Assembly: GCF_047121295.1 (NCBI RefSeq) | Contig: NZ_CP139447.1 | Location: 5,580,001 to 5,644,000 of the forward strand | Source: Longispora sp047121295 | GTDB taxonomy: Bacteria > Actinomycetota > Actinomycetes > Mycobacteriales > Micromonosporaceae | Direction of reading: 5' to 3' | Length of the DNA stretch: 64,000 nt | Shown: piece after piece, positions 50,815 through 59,652 of the stretch | How the letters are laid out: every line of letters starts with the position of its first letter | How positions within the stretch are numbered: the first letter of the stretch is position 1 | Notes under the pieces: model-generated | Database searches by the model: none | Told to the model about the DNA's origin: nothing | What the model saw: the letters and a program-made list of their open reading frames with translations, nothing else | Position numbers and translations under genes: made by a program

Positions 50815-52266
50815 TCAGGCGTTTTCACCGCCGGTGGGCAGCCCCAGGGCGAATGTCTCCTCGGCCACGCCGAGCTGGTCGGCCATGGTCAGGCAGCCTT
50901 GGCACGGGTCCAGGGCGCTGTCCGCCGGCAGGTAGCCGCCGCCGCCGGTGCTCGTGATGCTGCCGGGGCCGAACCTCACCTTCTCGGCGAAGGCCTCACC
51001 GTGCTCGTTGAGGAGATTGTTCAGGAGGCTCACCGGGGCGCAGCAGGAGATGTCCCAGTGCAGCCACGGCCCGTCCTCGCGGACGGCGGCGGTCAGCCAC
51101 GACCGGTACCACTCGCCGAAGCTCCCGGCCACCCTGCGGTATCCCTGGTCGGAGCCCGCCGCGTCCACCCACACCTCGCCGTGGTGCCCCGGGTCGAGGC
51201 GGAGCACCCAGGTGACCCCGCAGCCGGCGTGCCCGAGCGGGACGACGTCCTCCACCCGGCCCGGTGGGAGCAGGCCGTAGCCGGGGCCGGCGCCGGAGGC
51301 GGCCGTCGTGCCGAGGAAGTCGCGGTAGTCGGCGGGCAACGGGCCGATCCGCGCGTCCAGCCCGGCGAGCTCGTCCGGGCCCAGCGCCGGGGCGAGGGCA
51401 CCGCCGTGCAGCCGCCACCCGCGCCAGCCGGCCGTCGAGGCGGGGCTCACGGCCCGGCCCGGCAGCCCGGCGAGGGTACGTTCGAGCGCCGGCCGGCTGA
51501 GCACCCCGATCGGCTCCGGCCCGGTGCCGAGGTCGACGGGCACCAGGACCGCCAGCTCGCGGAGCAGTGCCACGCCGCCGTCGGGCCCCGCCTCCGCGTC
51601 GGCGAAGACGCGGCTCGCCGGTTCCCAGTCGACGCCGTTGACCTTCACCTCGCGGATCCGACCGTCCGCGCCGTCGCGGAGGAAGACGCTGAGCAGCGTC
51701 GCGCTGTGGGCGGCCAACGCCGGGAGCCGGCCCGACTGGGCGACGCGGAGGGCGAGTTCGCCGCCGAGCCGCAGCCGGGCGTCCCTGATCAGGTCCGTCT
51801 CGTCCAGGTCGGAGAACATGATCGCCCGGTCGAGCCCGGCGGCGAGCAGCCGGTACTCCCGGCCGTCGATCGTCACCCGGTCCTCCTCGACGTCCGGGTG
51901 CGAGGAGTTGGTCAGCCCGGCCCGCAGCACCGGACCGAACACGCACGCCCAGTTGCAGGCCCCGATCACGATCGCGCCGCGCGGATCGGGCGCGTAGCCG
52001 CTGACGGACGCGAACGTCGGCCGGCCCCCCAGCAGCCCGCCGCTGACCCGGAAGAACAGCGAGGCCGCGTGGTACCCGCCGCCGGCCTGCCTGATCGCGT
52101 TGACCCGGCACTCGATCCGGGCGCCGGCGAACCCGAGCTCGACGGTGCGACCGTCGACGGTCGCTCCGTCGAAGTGCCCGGCGATCACCTCGGCGAGGAG
52201 TTCGTCGTCCGACTGCGGCGGAGGGGGTGGGGGTGTGTCGCGCTTGCGGCGCCAGCGTCCGAACAT
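50815..52266 (-). CDS. Two-part protein with C-terminal SUKH (SMI1/KNR4)-like domain
   Basis: This 483-residue protein starts with a basic, Pro-rich tail (RRKRDTPPPPPP). It has an N-terminal half I do not recognise (about 20-255) and a C-terminal SUKH-like domain (about 290-385: LDARIGPLPADYRDFLGTTAASG, YGLLPPGRVEDVVPL, GEWYRSWL). SUKH domains often act as immunity proteins against secreted toxins, but also elsewhere. Near the end lies a CxxC-like PCQGC. No toxin gene is adjacent. The GC-rich codons match the chromosome. Confidence 0.7.
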   Translation of the reverse strand: MFGRWRRKRDTPPPPPPQSDDELLAEVIAGHFDGATVDGRTVELGFAGARIECRVNAIRQAGGGYHAASLFFRVSGGLLGGRPTFASVSGYAPDPRGAIVIGACNWACVFGPVLRAGLTNSSHPDVEEDRVTIDGREYRLLAAGLDRAIMFSDLDETDLIRDARLRLGGELALRVAQSGRLPALAAHSATLLSVFLRDGADGRIREVKVNGVDWEPASRVFADAEAGPDGGVALLRELAVLVPVDLGTGPEPIGVLSRPALERTLAGLPGRAVSPASTAGWRGWRLHGGALAPALGPDELAGLDARIGPLPADYRDFLGTTAASGAGPGYGLLPPGRVEDVVPLGHAGCGVTWVLRLDPGHHGEVWVDAAGSDQGYRRVAGSFGEWYRSWLTAAVREDGPWLHWDISCCAPVSLLNNLLNEHGEAFAEKVRFGPGSITSTGGGGYLPADSALDPCQGCLTMADQLGVAEETFALGLPTGGENA

Positions 52267-52305
52267 CCCGACATGATGCCTGGCCGGGGTCCGGCCCGCT
52301 GCCCC

Positions 52306-52653
52306 TCAGGTGTTGTGCCGCCAGAGTTCCCAGCCCTCGGGGCCGTGGTGGGTCTGGTAGGTGTGGCCGGGGTCGAGGGATTCGTCGCCGTGCGTGGTGG
52401 GGATGCTGGTGGCCGGGTGGCCGGAGCGGAGGAGGCGGTAGGTGTGGCCGGGTTCGGTCCAGGGGCCGCCGGTGGCGATCCAGGTGTGGCCGTCGTGGGC
52501 GAGGCCGTAGGTGTCGCCGGGGATCAGCCAGTAGGCGTAGACGCCGTCGGCGGGGTCCTGGTCATCGTGGAGGCAGAGGCTGATGATCCGGTGCAGGCCG
52601 TCGGCCTCGTGGGTGTCGAGGGTGCCGATCGCGGTCGCGGTGAGCGGCATCAT
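52306..52653 (-). CDS. Small uncharacterised protein, downstream partner of the 60-residue gene
   Basis: This 115-residue protein has Gly/His-containing beta-like repeats (PGDTYGLAHDGHTW, EPGHTYRLLRSG, DPGHTYQTHHGPEGW). Three PGxTY-type units suggest a beta-meander or repeat fold. I do not recognise a family. Its ATG 52651-52653 overlaps the 60-residue gene's stop as ATGA, so the two are translated together. Confidence 0.6.
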   Translation of the reverse strand: MMPLTATAIGTLDTHEADGLHRIISLCLHDDQDPADGVYAYWLIPGDTYGLAHDGHTWIATGGPWTEPGHTYRLLRSGHPATSIPTTHGDESLDPGHTYQTHHGPEGWELWRHNT

Positions 52654-52832
52654 GACTCCCGCTCCACGACCTTCACCCGCTCCACCCCGGCGAGGATGCG
52701 CGGCCGACCACGCTGCTCGTCGAACAGCCGCAACGCGTCGACCAGGCTCGGCACGGTCTGAATCTCCAGCACCTGCTCGCGCTCCGCCGGCGTGGGCGGC
52801 AGTTGCGAGCGGACCACGTTCCATGTCTTCAT
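52650..52832 (-). CDS. 60-residue uncharacterised protein behind a palindromic operator
   Basis: This small protein begins KTWNVVRSQLPPTPAEREQV and ends RPRILAGVERVKVVERES. The middle EIQTVPSLVDALRLFDEQRG looks helical. ATG 52830-52832 lies directly next to a CCTGCAA/TTGCAGG palindrome that could block its translation start. It is divergent from an XRE regulator at 52938 and overlaps the following gene. A regulator-controlled small operon is likely, but its job is unknown. Confidence 0.6.
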   Translation of the reverse strand: MKTWNVVRSQLPPTPAEREQVLEIQTVPSLVDALRLFDEQRGRPRILAGVERVKVVERES

Positions 52833-52833
52833 G

Positions 52834-52849
52834 CCTGCAACATTGCAGG
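52834..52849. promoter_or_regulatory. CCTGCAA-CA-TTGCAGG operator
   Basis: This 7-bp perfect inverted repeat with a two-base spacer lies immediately upstream of the 60-residue gene and about 90 bases from the divergent XRE gene. The symmetry suits a small HTH dimer, most likely that XRE protein. Confidence 0.5.
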
Positions 52850-52937
52850 GTGCCGGCCTGCGGAAACACCCAGCTCGCCCGTGAACTGCCGGCCGCCGTT
52901 CTCCCCATTGGACCGGGAGGTTCGGTATCTTGGGGCG

Positions 52938-53924
52938 ATGACTGGCGCAATCCGGAGCCTTCGTCAGGAACAACGCCAACTGACCGCCGACCTGCGGGCC
53001 CAGCACCGCACCTGGCCGGAGATCGCGGCCGTGTTCGCCCGCACCTACCGGCTGAACATGCGGGTCGCCTTCCGCCTCGCGCACGGCTGGAGCCAGCCGA
53101 AGGCCGCCGAACACTGGAACACCCGCTGGCCGGCACACCCGAAAACCTTCAAGAACTTCTCCTACTGGGAACTGTGGCCCGCCAGCACCGGCCACGCCCC
53201 GTCCCTGGAGACCCTGGCCAAGCTCGCCGAACTCTACGAATGCTCCGTCGCCGACCTCCTCACCGACGGCCCCGACTTCAGCCGACCGCCGACAGCGGGA
53301 CTTCCCCTGCTGGGCGAGGACGCCGACCGCATCCGCGCACTGGCCGACCAGGACGTCGAGTCGATAGGGCGTGACCTCGCCGCATGGGCGAGCCGCCTCA
53401 ACACCGAGACCGACCCGCGCGGCCTACTCCTGAAGCTCTCCGCAGGACTGGCGCTCGCCGCCGCCGACCCGGCACTCAACGGCCCAGACGTTCCGGCACC
53501 GCGCCGGCCCCCGACCCAGGGGGACCTGTCCGGCGTCTGGCACTCCCGCTACGGCTACTACTCCGACAGCCGCCAACAGGACTTGTTCGGCGAGCACTAC
53601 GTCGTCATCCGACACACCGCCGATCGACTCACCGTCGAGAGCCTGCCCCACACCACCGGCTCCCGACTCGACCTCGACCTGGTCGTCAACGCCGCGATCG
53701 TCACCGGCACCTGGACCGAACAGACCTCACCGGCCGGCCACTACCGGGGCGGCATCTACCACGGCACCGTGCAACTGGTCCTCGACCCGATGAGCCAAGC
53801 AATGGAAGGCAAATGGCTCGGCTTCGGCAAGAAGTTCACCGTGAACACCGGAGTATGGGAACTCCAGCGCGTCTCAGCCGACCACACCGGAAGCGCACTA
53901 CGCACCTACCACAACAAGGTCTGA
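52938..53924 (+). CDS. XRE-type HTH regulator with beta-rich sensor domain
   Basis: This 328-residue protein has an N-terminal HTH region (LRQEQRQLTADLRAQ; GWSQPKAAEHWNTRW; PSLETLAKLAELYECSVADLL). A C-terminal lipocalin-like beta domain (about 195-320) starts GDLSGVWHSRYGYYSDS and includes GGIYHGTVQLVLDPM. This layout is common in actinomycete XRE regulators and probably senses a small ligand. ATG 52938 is chosen because the HTH begins right after it. It is divergent from the two small genes and faces an operator-like palindrome. Confidence 0.78.
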   Translation: MTGAIRSLRQEQRQLTADLRAQHRTWPEIAAVFARTYRLNMRVAFRLAHGWSQPKAAEHWNTRWPAHPKTFKNFSYWELWPASTGHAPSLETLAKLAELYECSVADLLTDGPDFSRPPTAGLPLLGEDADRIRALADQDVESIGRDLAAWASRLNTETDPRGLLLKLSAGLALAAADPALNGPDVPAPRRPPTQGDLSGVWHSRYGYYSDSRQQDLFGEHYVVIRHTADRLTVESLPHTTGSRLDLDLVVNAAIVTGTWTEQTSPAGHYRGGIYHGTVQLVLDPMSQAMEGKWLGFGKKFTVNTGVWELQRVSADHTGSALRTYHNKV

Positions 53925-53981
53925 GGGCCATGCAGGCCGGAAGCCCTACACTCTCTGCCTGAAGCAACCAGGTGCCAGAGG

Positions 53982-54572
53982 CTACCCTGCAACCAAAATC
54001 TCCTGCATTGCCCGCCTATAGTGCAGGCTCACCTTCGCGGTCCGCAGACGCAGCATGGACGCCGGCAGTGCCTCGAAGTCTCCGGTCGCGTGCCGGCCGA
54101 CGACGTCAAGGTCCTCTTGCTGGTAAGCGGACTCGAAGACATGCCAACTCGTGTGACCGTCCGGTGCACGAACGCCCAGGTGATCCAAGGCCTGCGCGAC
54201 ACTGCTGGCCGCTTCGAAAACCGAGAGGAGCTCGGCATGCCGCCCCTGACGAACGGCCACCAAGCCGACGGCCGCGCGAATCGCAGCAACCGCGGCGGCA
54301 TCCGCCGAAGGCTGGACATTGTCCAGATCGTCCGCCAACTGCCGCAGGACTGGCTCTACGTCGGAATGCAACTGTTCGGCGTGCCCAACACCCGCCAATT
54401 CCCGCCACACAGCTTCTACCACCTGGATGGGTGCAAAGCTGGCCTCATACTCACTGCGCGCATCAAAATAGGGTGCGAGGACAGCGCCGACCCTCCCACT
54501 GCACATGGCCGCCACGCACCACAGGTTCTGTTCCGGCCACGTCGACCAGTCCGGAGCAATTCTTGGCAACAT
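53982..54572 (-). CDS. Hypothetical all-helical protein
   Basis: This 196-residue protein starts at ATG 54570-54572. It looks mainly helical (VVEAVWRELAGVG, SVFEAASSVAQALDHLG, LRTAKVSLHYRRAMQEIL), resembling TPR-like regulatory domains that often accompany XRE regulators, but no repeat is certain. It is convergent with the XRE gene. Third-codon GC here (for example many A/T-ending codons near the 5' end) is lower than in core genes, hinting at transfer. Confidence 0.6.
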   Translation of the reverse strand: MLPRIAPDWSTWPEQNLWCVAAMCSGRVGAVLAPYFDARSEYEASFAPIQVVEAVWRELAGVGHAEQLHSDVEPVLRQLADDLDNVQPSADAAAVAAIRAAVGLVAVRQGRHAELLSVFEAASSVAQALDHLGVRAPDGHTSWHVFESAYQQEDLDVVGRHATGDFEALPASMLRLRTAKVSLHYRRAMQEILVAG

Positions 54573-54646
54573 CGCGGCATCCTATCGCCCAGATCAGCTC
54601 GACTGAGACCACCGACCGATGCCGAACGTAAACAGCGAATCCCGCC

Positions 54647-55507
54647 TCAGCCCGTGATGACCGCGACGAGGCGCGTACCCGGCGTGAATCGACTCTGGTC
54701 CACGAGGCTAAAGATGCCGAGCATCATCTTGGCGACGTAAACCCAGTCCAGCGCGAGCTGGTGACGGGCGGCGAAGTCAGCGATGAACGCACGAAGCTCA
54801 GGCGTCTGCTTGGCATATCCGCCGGCGTGGAACTCGCAGTTGACCTCCCAGTTGGAAAGCCCCGGGGCCAGGCTTTCCACGTCGTCCGCCAGGAACTCCC
54901 CGCCCTTCAGCACTGAGAAGCCCAACGCCCGTCGGCCCACAGGGAGTCCCGTCGCGATTCCGGCCAGCGTCCCACCGGTGCCGACCGGGCAGCACATAAC
55001 ATCGAACTCTTCTGAGATTTCGGCGGGCAACTCCGCACATCCGCGCACGGCATGACTGTTGCTGCCACCTTCAGGAACGAGAAAGAACTCGCCCCACTGG
55101 GTACGCAACCCGTCCAGCAGCACCGGCGAAGACTTCTGCCGATAGGAAAGTCGATCGAGATACGTGAGCGTCATGCCTCGGCCCACGGCATACGCCAGCG
55201 AAGGATTCAGCGGCAGGTGCTCCTCGCCTCGAATCACGCCCACTGTGCGGAAGCCCAAGAAATGACCCGCCGCCGCCACAGCGCGAACGTGGTTGGAGAA
55301 CGCACCGCCGAACGTCAACAGAGTGTGGTGACCGGCGTCTTCGGCAGCCGCCAGGTTGTACTTCAGCTTCCGCCACTTGTTGCCCGGCAACTCGGGGTGG
55401 ATCAGGTCATCGCGCTTCAACCACAGCCGCACGCCCCGTGCCGCGAGCCGGTCATCCACCAGCTCCTCCAGCGGAGACGGCAACCGCAGGACCAACCCGT
55501 GACCCAT
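54647..55507 (-). CDS. PLP-dependent deaminase (ACC deaminase/D-cysteine desulfhydrase family)
   Basis: This 286-residue fold-type-II PLP enzyme shows LWLKRDDLIHPELPGNKWRKLKYNL (core GNKWRKLKYN holds the Schiff-base Lys), FGGAFSNHVRAVAAAG, and the phosphate-binding PVGTGGTLAG. Members deaminate ACC or D-cysteine; which one is not decidable here. The size is slightly shorter than typical (about 330). ATG 55505-55507 is the start. Codon use is less GC-biased than in neighbours. The gene stands alone. Confidence 0.85.
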   Translation of the reverse strand: MGHGLVLRLPSPLEELVDDRLAARGVRLWLKRDDLIHPELPGNKWRKLKYNLAAAEDAGHHTLLTFGGAFSNHVRAVAAAGHFLGFRTVGVIRGEEHLPLNPSLAYAVGRGMTLTYLDRLSYRQKSSPVLLDGLRTQWGEFFLVPEGGSNSHAVRGCAELPAEISEEFDVMCCPVGTGGTLAGIATGLPVGRRALGFSVLKGGEFLADDVESLAPGLSNWEVNCEFHAGGYAKQTPELRAFIADFAARHQLALDWVYVAKMMLGIFSLVDQSRFTPGTRLVAVITG

Positions 55508-55598
55508 CACCGGCCCAGCATGCCACCCCTCCGGGTCTCTTTCATGACACCGTCCCGGACGGCGCACCTTGGAGGCGCTGGGCTTCGGCCGATGGGTG

Positions 55599-55623
55599 CC
55601 GGGGCAGGGGTCGCCGTAACCGG
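55599..55623 (-). repeat. Dispersed 3'-end-associated sequence, copy B
   Basis: Read on the minus strand it is CCGGTTACGGCGAC followed by CCCTGCCCCGG, 15 bases after the SMR stop and directly after a CCCCTTTT run. It is the best match to copy A (4704-4728), differing at three of 25 positions. Confidence 0.6.
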
Positions 55624-55638
55624 AAAAGGGGTTTGGGT

Positions 55639-55971
55639 TTAGTGGTTTGTGGCGTTGCCGAAGGACGTGATGACCACGCCGACGACGAGGACGGCCATGC
55701 CGATGATTGTTGTCAGGTTCAGCGGGTCGCCGAAGAGCAGCCGGGCGGAGATCGCGACCAGGACGATGCCGGCCGCCGACCAGATCGCGTAGGTGATCGC
55801 GATCGGCACGCCCAGCTGGACGACCTTGGAGTCCAGGTAGAACGAGAGCGTGTAGCCGGCGAGCAGGCCCAGCACCGGCCAGAGGCGGGTGAAGCCGTCG
55901 GAGACCCGGACGAGCAGGGTCGCGCCGACCTCCAGGATGATCGCGACGCTCAGCAGGATCCATTTCAGCAT
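55639..55971 (-). CDS. SMR-family transporter
   Basis: This 110-residue protein has four helices. Glu14 in AIILEVGATLLVR is the conserved proton/drug-binding acid, and AITYAIWSAAGIVLVA and GDPLNLT follow. It is only distantly similar to the SMR at 50477. Upstream on the same strand is an XRE regulator (stop 55999, 27 bases from this start), so the two may form one transcript. The drug or guanidinium-type substrate is unknown. Confidence 0.87.
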   Translation of the reverse strand: MLKWILLSVAIILEVGATLLVRVSDGFTRLWPVLGLLAGYTLSFYLDSKVVQLGVPIAITYAIWSAAGIVLVAISARLLFGDPLNLTTIIGMAVLVVGVVITSFGNATNH

Positions 55972-55998
55972 CGCGTCACTGTATCGCCGGAAAAGGTG

Positions 55999-56964
55999 TT
56001 AATTATCCTGTACCCACCGGATACCGTGGAAACCCGGGGCGAGGTCGAAGTCGATCAGGTGAGCGAGATGTCCGTCGATGAGGCGCAGTTCGGAGACGTC
56101 CTTGTGCGGGGAGCGCGCGTCCAGCCGCCAGATCCGGTGCGCGGAGCGGATCCGGGCGGCGGGGTCGAAGCGGACGGTCAGCTCGTAGTTCTGGCCGGCG
56201 GCGCGGAACCAGGTGCCGTGGTAGGCCTCGGGGACGGCGCCGTCGAGGTGGTACTCGACCGGGTAGGTCTCGCCCTTCGTCAGCGGGCCGAACAGCAGCT
56301 CGGCCGCCGTCAGCCCGGCGGCGGGGTCGGTGCGGACCCGGCCCAGGCGGCAGGTGCGGCCGGCCCGGAGCAGGGGCAGCCCGCCGTCGGCGGAGTGCGA
56401 CATCACGACGTGCCGGTCGACGCCGCTCCTGGAGGCCCGGACCACGATCCGGGTGTCGACCCGCCACGGCCACGGGGCGCCGCCGACGTCCAGTTCCTCC
56501 TGGATGCCGAGGACCCGGACGCCCGGTTCGGTGGCGTCGAGTTCGGCGCGGAGCCGGTTGGCGAGCACCCGGGAGGTGCCCTGGCTGGACTCGGGCCACC
56601 GGCCGCGCCGGGGCGCGCCGAGCAGCCGGGCCAGGTCGCCGCACCGCAGGTCCAGGATCTCCTCCAGGACGCCGAGGGCCCGCAGGGTCTCCGGGCGTTC
56701 GGGGCGGCTCACCCCGCGCTGCCAGTTGCTCAGGCTCGAGACGCTGACCCGGACGCCCTGGTCGGCCAGGCGTTCGGTGAGCCGGTCCAGGCTCAGGCCC
56801 CGGGCGTGGATGGCCGCCCGGAGCGCCGTGTGGAACGGCCCGGCCCTCAGTACGTCGCGAAGTGCGTCGATCTTGCGCCTCCGTAAGTTACCGGCGGGTA
56901 CTGAATTTCCAGAATGATGCCCGATCTTCCCTGGCAGAGGATAGGGGGCCACGCTCGTGTTCAT
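55999..56964 (-). CDS. XRE-family transcriptional regulator
   Basis: This 321-residue protein has an N-terminal HTH near residues 45-90 (LRAAIHARGLSLDRLTERLADQGVRVSVSSLSNWQRG core RLTERLADQGVRVSVSSLS). A long C-terminal part follows with WRVDTRIVVRASRSG and FGPLTKGETYPVEYHLDG, which I do not assign. ATG 56962-56964 is chosen. It is divergent from the secreted phosphoesterase gene and likely regulates it or the downstream SMR. The promoter region is only about 90 bp. Confidence 0.72.
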   Translation of the reverse strand: MNTSVAPYPLPGKIGHHSGNSVPAGNLRRRKIDALRDVLRAGPFHTALRAAIHARGLSLDRLTERLADQGVRVSVSSLSNWQRGVSRPERPETLRALGVLEEILDLRCGDLARLLGAPRRGRWPESSQGTSRVLANRLRAELDATEPGVRVLGIQEELDVGGAPWPWRVDTRIVVRASRSGVDRHVVMSHSADGGLPLLRAGRTCRLGRVRTDPAAGLTAAELLFGPLTKGETYPVEYHLDGAVPEAYHGTWFRAAGQNYELTVRFDPAARIRSAHRIWRLDARSPHKDVSELRLIDGHLAHLIDFDLAPGFHGIRWVQDN

Positions 56965-57053
56965 CACCCGTCCACCCGGCATGCGGCGACCGGCAATTCT
57001 CCACCCGCAGCATGACGCGGATCGGTGAACCACTCACCCCCTCAGGAGAACAC

Positions 57054-58427
57054 ATGTTCAGGAGACAGGTGGCCATCGTGGCCGCCGCCGTCGCGGCCAT
57101 CGCCACCGCCGGCGCTGGCGTCGCGATGGCGTCCCAGGCCCCCGTCGGTACCGCTGTCGCTGTCGCCGCGGTACCGCGCCCCGACCACGTCGTCGTCGTG
57201 GTGTTCGAGAACAAGGACTACTCGACCATCATCGGCAGTTCCAGCGCGCCCTACTTCAACTCCCTCGCGGGCCAGGGCGCGAGCTTCACCCAGTCGTTCG
57301 GCGTGACCCACCCCAGCCAGGGCAACTACGTCGCGATGTTCTCGGGCTCGCAGCAGGGGGTCACCGACGACTCCTGCCCGAAGAACCTCGGCAACGTCGC
57401 CAACCTGGGCAGCCAGCTCATCGGGGCCGGCTTCACCTTCAAGGGGTACTCCGAGTCGATGCCCTCGGACGGCTACACCGGCTGCTCCAGCGGCAACTAC
57501 GCCCGCAAGCACAACCCGTGGGTCGACTTCAGCAATGTGCCGGCCGCGAGCAACGTGCGGTTCAGCTCGTTCCCGACCGACTACACCACGCTGCCCACGG
57601 TGTCCTACGTGGTACCGGACATGTGCAACGACATGCACGACTGCTCCGTGTCCACCGGTGACACCTGGCTGAAGAACAAGCTCGACGGCTACGCGCAGTG
57701 GGCCAAGACCCACAACAGCCTGCTGATCGCGACGTTCGACGAGGACAACTTCAGCTCCGTGAACCAGATCGCCACGGTGATGGTCGGCGAGAAGGTCCGG
57801 ACCGGCTCGTACTCCGAGCAGATCAACCACTACAACGTGCTCCGCACCCTGGAGGACGCCTACGGGCTGTCCGCGCTCGGCAACGCCGCCAGCGCGACCC
57901 CGATCACCGACATCTGGACGACCTCCAGCCCGTCGCCGACCCCGACCTCCTCGCCGAGCCCGTCCCCGACGGTCTCCCCGACCACCCCGGTCGGCGGGGT
58001 CACCAACCCCGGCTTCGAGTTCGGCACGTTCAACGGCTGGACCACGAGCGGGACCACCGCGATCGCGAGCGTGCCGCACTCCGGCGCGTACTCCGGCGCG
58101 GCCGGCTCCACGAACCCGACCAACGGCGACTCGATCATCAGCCAGACGTTCACGGCCCCGGCCGGGATCACGAAGCTGACCATCTGGTGGAAGGGCGACT
58201 GCAAGGACACCGTGCAGTACGCCTGGGCGACGATCGTCGTCAAGCACAACACGTCGGGCACCACGGCGACCCCGCTGGCCAAGACGTGCGTCGCCAACGG
58301 CGCGTGGAAGTCGGTCACCGACACCCTCACGCCGGGGCACTCCTACACGATCCAGCTGATCAACCACGACGACAACTACCCGGGTGACCCGAGCATCACC
58401 TGGTTCGACGACGTGACACTGAGCTGA
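57054..58427 (+). CDS. Secreted phosphoesterase (acid-phosphatase/phospholipase C family) with C-terminal beta domain
   Basis: This 457-residue secreted protein has a signal peptide (1-27), a phosphoesterase domain starting DHVVVVVFENKDYSTIIG (about 44-61), FGVTHPSQGNYVAMFSG and FDEDNFSS, and a Ser/Thr/Pro linker (about 293-320). Its C-terminal beta-sandwich begins GGVTNPGFEFGTFNGW, probably a carbohydrate- or surface-binding domain. ATG 57054 follows AGGAG. It is the first gene of an operon with an MFS and a beta-propeller protein. The substrate is a phosphoester; the exact one is unknown. Confidence 0.87.
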   Translation: MFRRQVAIVAAAVAAIATAGAGVAMASQAPVGTAVAVAAVPRPDHVVVVVFENKDYSTIIGSSSAPYFNSLAGQGASFTQSFGVTHPSQGNYVAMFSGSQQGVTDDSCPKNLGNVANLGSQLIGAGFTFKGYSESMPSDGYTGCSSGNYARKHNPWVDFSNVPAASNVRFSSFPTDYTTLPTVSYVVPDMCNDMHDCSVSTGDTWLKNKLDGYAQWAKTHNSLLIATFDEDNFSSVNQIATVMVGEKVRTGSYSEQINHYNVLRTLEDAYGLSALGNAASATPITDIWTTSSPSPTPTSSPSPSPTVSPTTPVGGVTNPGFEFGTFNGWTTSGTTAIASVPHSGAYSGAAGSTNPTNGDSIISQTFTAPAGITKLTIWWKGDCKDTVQYAWATIVVKHNTSGTTATPLAKTCVANGAWKSVTDTLTPGHSYTIQLINHDDNYPGDPSITWFDDVTLS

Positions 58428-58428
58428 C

Positions 58429-59652
58429 GTGTACCTCTCCACGGTTCGACCCGGGGCGTCCGACAAGGGCGCCCCGGCCCGCCGGTTCGTCGCCGGCAAC
58501 GTGCTCGCCCTCGGGCTGGTCAGCCTGGTCACCGACGTGTCCGCCGAGATGGTCACGGCGGTGCTGCCCGCGTACCTGGTGCTCGGGCTGCACCTGTCGA
58601 TCGCGCAGTACGGGGTCGTCGACGGCCTGTACACCGGCGCGACGGCCCTGACCCGGCTCGCCGGCGGGTACGTCGCCGACCGGTTCCGGCTGCGCAAGCT
58701 CGTCGCCGGCCTCGGCTACGGGCTGTCGGCGGCGGCGAAACTGGGGCTCCTCGCGGCCGGCGCCGTGCCGACCGCGATCGGGGCCGTCATCGCCGTCGAC
58801 CGGACCGGCAAGGGCCTGCGCACCGCGCCCCGGGACGCGCTGATCACGCTGTCCTCCCCCGCCGACGGGCTGGGCCGGGCGTTCGGCGTGCACCGGACGT
58901 TGGACAGCATGGGCGCGTTCGCCGGCCCGCTGTGCGCGATGGCGGTGCTGGCGCTGGCCGGCTCCGGGCAGTCCTACGACGCGGTGTTCGTCGCCAGCTT
59001 CTGCGCGGCCGTGCTCGGGGTGCTGCTCCTCGTGCTGTTCGTCCGGGACCGGCGCGACGAGCTGCCGCCGGTGCGGGCCTCGCTGCCCCGGGCGTTCGGG
59101 CTGCTGCGGGACGGCCGGTTCCGGGGGCTGTGCGTCGCGGCCGTGCTGCTGGGCGTCACCACCGTCGGCGACGGGTTCGTCTACCTGATCCTGCAGCGGC
59201 GCGACGACCTGCCGGTCTGGACGTTCCCGCTGCTCGCGGTCGGGGCGAACCTCGCGTACCTGCTGCTCGCCACGCCGCTGGGCTGGCTCGCCGACCGGAT
59301 CGGCCGGTGGCCCGTCGTCCTCGGCGGCTACGGCGCGCTGCTCACCGTCTACCTGCTGCTGGCCTCGGGACACGGCCCGCTGCCCGTGATCCTCGGGCTC
59401 TACGGCCTGTTCTACGCGGCCACCGACGGGGTGCTGATGGCGCTCGCCGGCCCGCTGCTGCCGGCCGAGCTGCGGACCAGCGGGTTCGCGCTGGTGCAGT
59501 CCGGGCAGGCGCTCGCCTATCTCGTATCCTCCGTACTGTTCGGCCTCGCGTGGCAGGCCTGGGGCGTGCCCGTCGCATGCCTGGTCGCCGCCGGGGCGGT
59601 GGTCGTGGCCCTCCCGGTGTCCGGGCTCCTCCTCAAGGGACGTACCTCATGA
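58429..59652 (+). CDS. MFS transporter
   Basis: This 407-residue MFS protein has about 12 helices, including NVLALGLVSLVTDVSAEMVTAVLPAYLV (core SLVTDVSAEM) and the conserved VDRTGKGLRTAPRDALI. It resembles exporters of the YfcJ/YfiS-like group. The start GTG 58429 lies one base after the phosphoesterase stop with no clear ribosome-binding site, so translation is probably coupled. The next gene overlaps by four bases. Transport of a phosphoesterase product is speculation. Confidence 0.85.
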   Translation: MYLSTVRPGASDKGAPARRFVAGNVLALGLVSLVTDVSAEMVTAVLPAYLVLGLHLSIAQYGVVDGLYTGATALTRLAGGYVADRFRLRKLVAGLGYGLSAAAKLGLLAAGAVPTAIGAVIAVDRTGKGLRTAPRDALITLSSPADGLGRAFGVHRTLDSMGAFAGPLCAMAVLALAGSGQSYDAVFVASFCAAVLGVLLLVLFVRDRRDELPPVRASLPRAFGLLRDGRFRGLCVAAVLLGVTTVGDGFVYLILQRRDDLPVWTFPLLAVGANLAYLLLATPLGWLADRIGRWPVVLGGYGALLTVYLLLASGHGPLPVILGLYGLFYAATDGVLMALAGPLLPAELRTSGFALVQSGQALAYLVSSVLFGLAWQAWGVPVACLVAAGAVVVALPVSGLLLKGRTS

